From Gammaproteobacteria bacterium UBA2955 (GTDB lineage Bacteria; Pseudomonadota; Gammaproteobacteria; Pseudomonadales; Azotimanducaceae), in contig DEBN01000148.1 in NCBI GenBank assembly GCA_002348825.1, positions 1-8,869 on the forward strand: 8,869 bases of DNA. The letters are read 5' to 3'. The notes under the pieces were generated by a model. That model had not been told where the DNA came from, did no database searches, and saw nothing but the letters and a program-made list of their open reading frames with translations. Below are positions 5,425-8,869 of the stretch, piece after piece. Each line of letters opens with the position of its first letter. The first letter of the stretch is position 1. The position numbers and the translations under genes are program-made.

Positions 5425-6048
5425 TTGCCTCAGCGACAGCAAATATTGGAGCCTTTCGATGTGACGCCCTACGGCGTGTCAGCGGGGGTCGACGAAGTCG
5501 GCATAGGGCCTTTGGCGGGCGCCGTTGTGGCCTGTGCGGTGATTCTCGATCCAGCCGCACCGATTGACGGTCTGCGAGATTCCAAGCGTTTGTCGGATAA
5601 AGCTAGAGAGCGGTTAGCAGTGATTATTCGCAATCGGTCACTAAGTTGGTCGCTGGGCAGCGCCAGTGTGGCGGAGGTCGACCGGCTTAACGTGCTCGTT
5701 GCCAGCCATTTGGCAATGCAGCGCGCCGTTGCTGGTCTGTCTATCACGCCAGATACTGTATTGGTGGATGGTAATAAGACACCCGACTTTGGTATGCCCG
5801 CCAAGGCTATTGTCAAGGGCGATCAGCGGGTGGCGGCGATAAGTGCTGCCTCGATTGTTGCTAAAGTGACTCGAGATCGACAGTTGGTCGAACTCGCGAC
5901 CCGATTTCCAGGCTATGGCTTCGAACGTCACAAGGGCTATCCGACCAAACATCATTTGCAGGCCTTGGCGGCGCTTGGTCCCTGTGAGGCGCATCGACGC
6001 AGTTTTGCGCCGGTGCGGAGCGCCTCAAGTGTAGGCAACAAAATATGA
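5425..6048 (+). CDS. rnhB: Ribonuclease HII
   Basis: RNase HII cuts the RNA strand of RNA/DNA hybrids and nicks at single ribonucleotides in DNA, starting ribonucleotide excision repair. From the TTG at 5425 the product has 207 residues (E. coli 198). The four metal-binding acids are present: Asp23 and Glu24 in 'GVDEVG', Asp115 in 'VLVDGN', and Asp133 in 'VKGDQRV'. Also present are '[13 protein letters not shown]', '[11 protein letters not shown]' and the C-terminal 'HRRSFAPV'. The near-invariant GRG of 'DEVGRGPLAG' reads GIG here (Ile27, codon ATA 5503-5505). The start is uncertain. GTG 5377 would give 223 residues with an unmatched N-terminal tail. GTG 5461 would give 195 residues. I prefer TTG 5425 for its Shine-Dalgarno. 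The stop overlaps the dnaE start (ATGA), as expected for this cluster. Confidence 0.93.
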   Translation: MPQRQQILEPFDVTPYGVSAGVDEVGIGPLAGAVVACAVILDPAAPIDGLRDSKRLSDKARERLAVIIRNRSLSWSLGSASVAEVDRLNVLVASHLAMQRAVAGLSITPDTVLVDGNKTPDFGMPAKAIVKGDQRVAAISAASIVAKVTRDRQLVELATRFPGYGFERHKGYPTKHHLQALAALGPCEAHRRSFAPVRSASSVGNKI

Positions 6049-8869
6049 GTTCGGCAGCAGCTGAATTCGTGCATCTGCATGTGCACAGCGAGTACTCGCT
6101 TGCCGATGGCCTACTGAAAGTTAAAGACATCGTGAATCGTGCAGCAGCCGCTGGGATGCCCGCAGTTGCGCTTACCGATCGCAATAATCTGTTTGCTCTG
6201 GTGAAGTTTTTTGAAGCCTGCATGGCCCAGGGGGTCAAGCCTATTTTGGGCGCTGAGGTGTCGGTTCAGGAGACCGCTGAAGGTGTTGTCGAACGGGTAT
6301 TGCTGCTCGCCCGCAACCTCGAAGGTTATCGTAATTTATTGGCGCTTATTTCCGCCAGCTATACGACCACCGCGCAGCGCGGCGTGTTGCAGGAGCAGGA
6401 AATTTTTGCGGCGAAAGCGGGGCTGATTGTGCTGTCTGGTGGCGTGCGCGGACATTTGTGGAGCCTGCTAAGTAAGGGTGATCTAGAGCAAGCGCGACTG
6501 CGTGCGGAGCGTTGGCAAAGCCATTTTGGCGACGCTTATTATCTGGAACTGACGCGGTGCGGTAGAGCGGACGAAGAACAAAATCTGCGGCATGTACTGG
6601 CAATTGCCGCACACACTGGTATCGGAGTTGTGGCCACCAATGATGTCTGTTTCGCCGCAGCGGAAGACTTCGAGGCGCATGAGACCAGAGTGTGTATCCA
6701 CGAGGGCCGCACCCTCAACGACGGACGACGCGAAAGGCGCTACAGCGAATGGCAGTATCTGCGCTCTTCTCAGGAGATGGCCGATTTATTTGCAGACGTA
6801 CCCTCTGCGTTAGGCAATGCATCAGAGATAGCAAAGCGCTGTAATGTCGAAGTTGCGTTAGGGACGTATTACCTGCCTGACTATCCGATTCCGGATCAGC
6901 AGACCCCGGAGCAGTATCTTTTACAGTTGTCCACGCGCGGTTTGGCCGATCGTATAGCCGCTGGCGGGCCCGCCGACGAATGGACAGAGGCCGACTATCA
7001 CCAGCGCCTGCAGTTTGAACTCGATGTCATAAACCAAATGGGCTTCGCCGGTTACTTTCTGATTGTGATGGAATTTATCGCCTGGGCTAAGCAGAACGAC
7101 ATTCCTGTGGGCCCCGGTCGCGGTTCTGGCGGTGGTTCTTTGGTCGCCTACGCGCTGGGGATTACCGACCTCGATCCGCTGCAATATGACCTGCTGTTCG
7201 AGCGCTTCCTGAATCCCGAGCGGGTATCGATGCCAGACTTTGATGTAGATTTCTGTATGGAAGGGCGGGATCGGGTGATTCAACATGTTAGCGACATGTA
7301 TGGGGTGCAGGCGGTCAGCCAGATCATCACCTTCGGCACCATGGCGGCGAAAGCCGTGGTGCGCGACGTTGCTCGTGTGCAGGGAAAGCCGTACAGCCTC
7401 GCCGACAAACTCTCTAAGCTGATTCCTTTTGAGGTAGGGATGACCCTTACCAAGGCAATGGAGGAGAGTCAGGAGATGGCAGATTTTGTCGCTGCCAATG
7501 ATGAAGTCGGCGAAATAATGGATATGGCGTACAAGCTCGAAGGCATTGTGCGCAACGTTGGCCGCCACGCGGGTGGTGTGGTCATCGCGCCGTCGGCACT
7601 CACTGACTTTGTGCCGCTGTACACGGAAGATTCAGGCGGCGGTCTGGTCTCCCAGTACGATAAGGACGACGTTGAGCGAGCTGGTCTTGTGAAGTTCGAC
7701 TTTTTGGGCCTAAAGACCCTAACGATCGTCGATTGGACGTTAGAATTGGTCAACCAGCAGCGGCAGTTTCAGGGTGAGTCGACACTCGCCGTAGAGGACA
7801 TTCCGATCGACGATCCCGCCGCATTCAAACTGCTCCGCGCCGCCGAAACCACTGGAATTTTCCAGCTCGAATCTCGGGGCATGAAAGATCTAATTCGGCG
7901 CTTGCTGCCGGATGGCATCAATGACGTTATCGCTCTGGTGGCGTTGTTTCGGCCTGGGCCTCTGCAGTCTGGCGCGGTGGATGACTACATCGATCGCAAA
8001 CACGGCAAAGCTGCCGTGGCGTATCCGCACCCAAGTTTGCAACCGGTCCTAGAGTCGACGTACGGCGTGGTGTTGTATCAGGAACAAGTGATGCAGATCG
8101 CGCAGGTGCTGGCAGGTTTTTCGCTTGGTCAAGCAGACTTGCTGCGGCGCGCGATGGGAAAAAAGAAAGCCGATGAAATGGCAAAAGTGCGCGAGCAGTT
8201 TTTACAGGGCACTGGCGCGCATGACATCGCCCCGCAACTGGCGAACGAAATCTTTGATCTGATGGAGAAATTTGCGGGTTACGCCTTTAACAAGTCGCAC
8301 TCTGCGACTTACGCTTTGGTGAGTGTGCAAACAGCCTGGCTTAAGGCGCGGTATCCGGCACAATTTATGGCGGCTAACCTGTCTGCCGATATGCAGAACA
8401 TCGACCGGGTAGTGGTGTTGATCGAAGAGGTTCGGCGTATGCAGTTGCCGTTGCGGCCCCCTAGTGTCAACGACAGCGATCATCGCTTCACGGTCAAAGA
8501 TGGTGCGGTGGTCTATGGTTTAGGTGCCGTGCGCGGGGTCGGTGAGGGTCCGGTGGCGGCGATCACGGCGGCGCGACAGACGCGCCCGTTCAGAGATTTG
8601 GATGATTTCTGCCATCGAGTGGACAGTAAGAAAGCGAATAAACGCGTGCTCGAGGCTTTGGTTGGGGCGGGCGCAATGGATGATTTTGCGTTGGCGAATG
8701 AAGATCTGAATCAGACTAGAGCGCGGCTGATGGAACAGGTGCCTAGATCGGTGCAGGGCGCTGAACAAACGGCGCGCGATCAAGAAGCGGGTATTTCCGA
8801 CTTGTTCGGTGGTATGCAGCAGGTAGGCCCCCAGAGCTGCGCACCCGCTGGTAGCGTTGCCACAATGGC
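6045..8869 (+). CDS. dnaE: DNA polymerase III alpha subunit, 5' part (3' truncated by window)
   Basis: DnaE is the replicative C-family polymerase. The frame is open from ATG 6045 to the window end, about 941 codons of the usual ~1160, with no internal stop. Order by comparison with E. coli: PHP domain (1-270), palm with '[16 protein letters not shown]' and the catalytic pair Asp400/Asp402 in 'PDFDVDF', a thumb region, then the third catalytic Asp552 in 'KFDFLGL'. These correspond to E. coli Asp401, Asp403 and Asp555. Fingers follow ('[10 protein letters not shown]', '[14 protein letters not shown]', 'RRAMGKKK', 'FNKSHSA'). A helix-hairpin-helix '[10 protein letters not shown]' lies near 831, and a presumed clamp-binding pentapeptide ISDLF at 917-921. 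The OB fold and tau-binding tail lie beyond the window. The PHP domain has 'HLHVHS' but 'LTDRN' and 'TNDVCF', so it is only partly like an active PHP site. The start overlaps rnhB by 4 bases. The upstream TAGG (6032-6035) is weak. Confidence 0.98.
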   Translation, partial: MSSAAAEFVHLHVHSEYSLADGLLKVKDIVNRAAAAGMPAVALTDRNNLFALVKFFEACMAQGVKPILGAEVSVQETAEGVVERVLLLARNLEGYRNLLALISASYTTTAQRGVLQEQEIFAAKAGLIVLSGGVRGHLWSLLSKGDLEQARLRAERWQSHFGDAYYLELTRCGRADEEQNLRHVLAIAAHTGIGVVATNDVCFAAAEDFEAHETRVCIHEGRTLNDGRRERRYSEWQYLRSSQEMADLFADVPSALGNASEIAKRCNVEVALGTYYLPDYPIPDQQTPEQYLLQLSTRGLADRIAAGGPADEWTEADYHQRLQFELDVINQMGFAGYFLIVMEFIAWAKQNDIPVGPGRGSGGGSLVAYALGITDLDPLQYDLLFERFLNPERVSMPDFDVDFCMEGRDRVIQHVSDMYGVQAVSQIITFGTMAAKAVVRDVARVQGKPYSLADKLSKLIPFEVGMTLTKAMEESQEMADFVAANDEVGEIMDMAYKLEGIVRNVGRHAGGVVIAPSALTDFVPLYTEDSGGGLVSQYDKDDVERAGLVKFDFLGLKTLTIVDWTLELVNQQRQFQGESTLAVEDIPIDDPAAFKLLRAAETTGIFQLESRGMKDLIRRLLPDGINDVIALVALFRPGPLQSGAVDDYIDRKHGKAAVAYPHPSLQPVLESTYGVVLYQEQVMQIAQVLAGFSLGQADLLRRAMGKKKADEMAKVREQFLQGTGAHDIAPQLANEIFDLMEKFAGYAFNKSHSATYALVSVQTAWLKARYPAQFMAANLSADMQNIDRVVVLIEEVRRMQLPLRPPSVNDSDHRFTVKDGAVVYGLGAVRGVGEGPVAAITAARQTRPFRDLDDFCHRVDSKKANKRVLEALVGAGAMDDFALANEDLNQTRARLMEQVPRSVQGAEQTARDQEAGISDLFGGMQQVGPQSCAPAGSVATM

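Noticed and set aside
5366..5464. Small ATG open frame of 32 codons between lpxB and rnhB, overlapping rnhB out of frame
   Set aside because: It has no Shine-Dalgarno and no signal peptide or other recognisable feature, and it runs into conserved rnhB coding sequence. It is probably chance.
6921..7568. Long open frame on the minus strand (215 codons) inside dnaE
   Set aside because: It lies opposite highly conserved dnaE palm and thumb sequence, has no recognisable domain and no ribosome site. It is an antisense shadow of the dnaE codon pattern.
8001..8018. 7-bp hairpin CACGGCA / TGCCGTG in dnaE
   Set aside because: Several 7-bp stems with short loops are expected by chance in a window of this size, and this one encodes a conserved 'RKHGK' region. 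The 7-bp stem TGCGCGC / GCGCGCA at 2216-2233 in lpxD was rejected for the same reason.

Overview
The window is a stretch of a gammaproteobacterial chromosome that carries the outer-membrane biogenesis / lipid A cluster, in the order bamA (3' half) - skp - lpxD - fabZ - lpxA - lpxB - rnhB - dnaE (5' part). All genes are on the + strand. The gene order, the protein signatures and the gene lengths match the arrangement long known from Escherichia coli and Pseudomonas. GC looks moderate by eye. The BamA end has a CX6C pair in a late barrel loop and a TWLSG-like strand ('VSWLSGMGPLTFSFAKPF'), which suggests a Pseudomonas- or Cellvibrio-like, probably marine, gammaproteobacterium. The genus cannot be fixed from the sequence alone.

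Layout: bases 1-1225 encode the end of POTRA5 and the whole beta-barrel of BamA. After a 58-base gap with a good ribosome site comes the periplasmic chaperone Skp (1284-1793). A 36-base gap leads to lpxD (1830-2906). fabZ (2899-3363) overlaps lpxD by 8 bases, and lpxA (3360-4148) overlaps fabZ by an ATGA. lpxB (4166-5353) follows after 17 bases. rnhB lies at about 5425-6048, with a start that is uncertain, and its ATGA overlaps dnaE (6045 to beyond the window). No convincing Rho-independent terminator and no strand switch were found, so co-transcription over the whole stretch is likely. No tRNA, rRNA, CRISPR, insertion sequence or prophage signal was seen.

Function: BamA and Skp work together in outer-membrane protein assembly. 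LpxA, LpxD and LpxB catalyse steps 1, 3 and 5 of lipid A synthesis (LpxC and LpxH lie elsewhere). FabZ handles the 3-hydroxyacyl-ACP pool that LpxA and LpxD draw on, so it sets the balance between phospholipid and lipid A. RNase HII and the replicative polymerase DnaE end the cluster.

I did not find a new biological system; this is a conserved housekeeping region. The points worth checking are local. There is a perfect 12-bp inverted repeat inside an apparent in-frame insertion near the 5' end of lpxD. RNase HII has a GRG-to-GIG change in its junction-recognition motif. LpxA, LpxD and LpxB have unusual residues at positions known to matter in E. coli. The DnaE PHP domain looks only partly degenerate.
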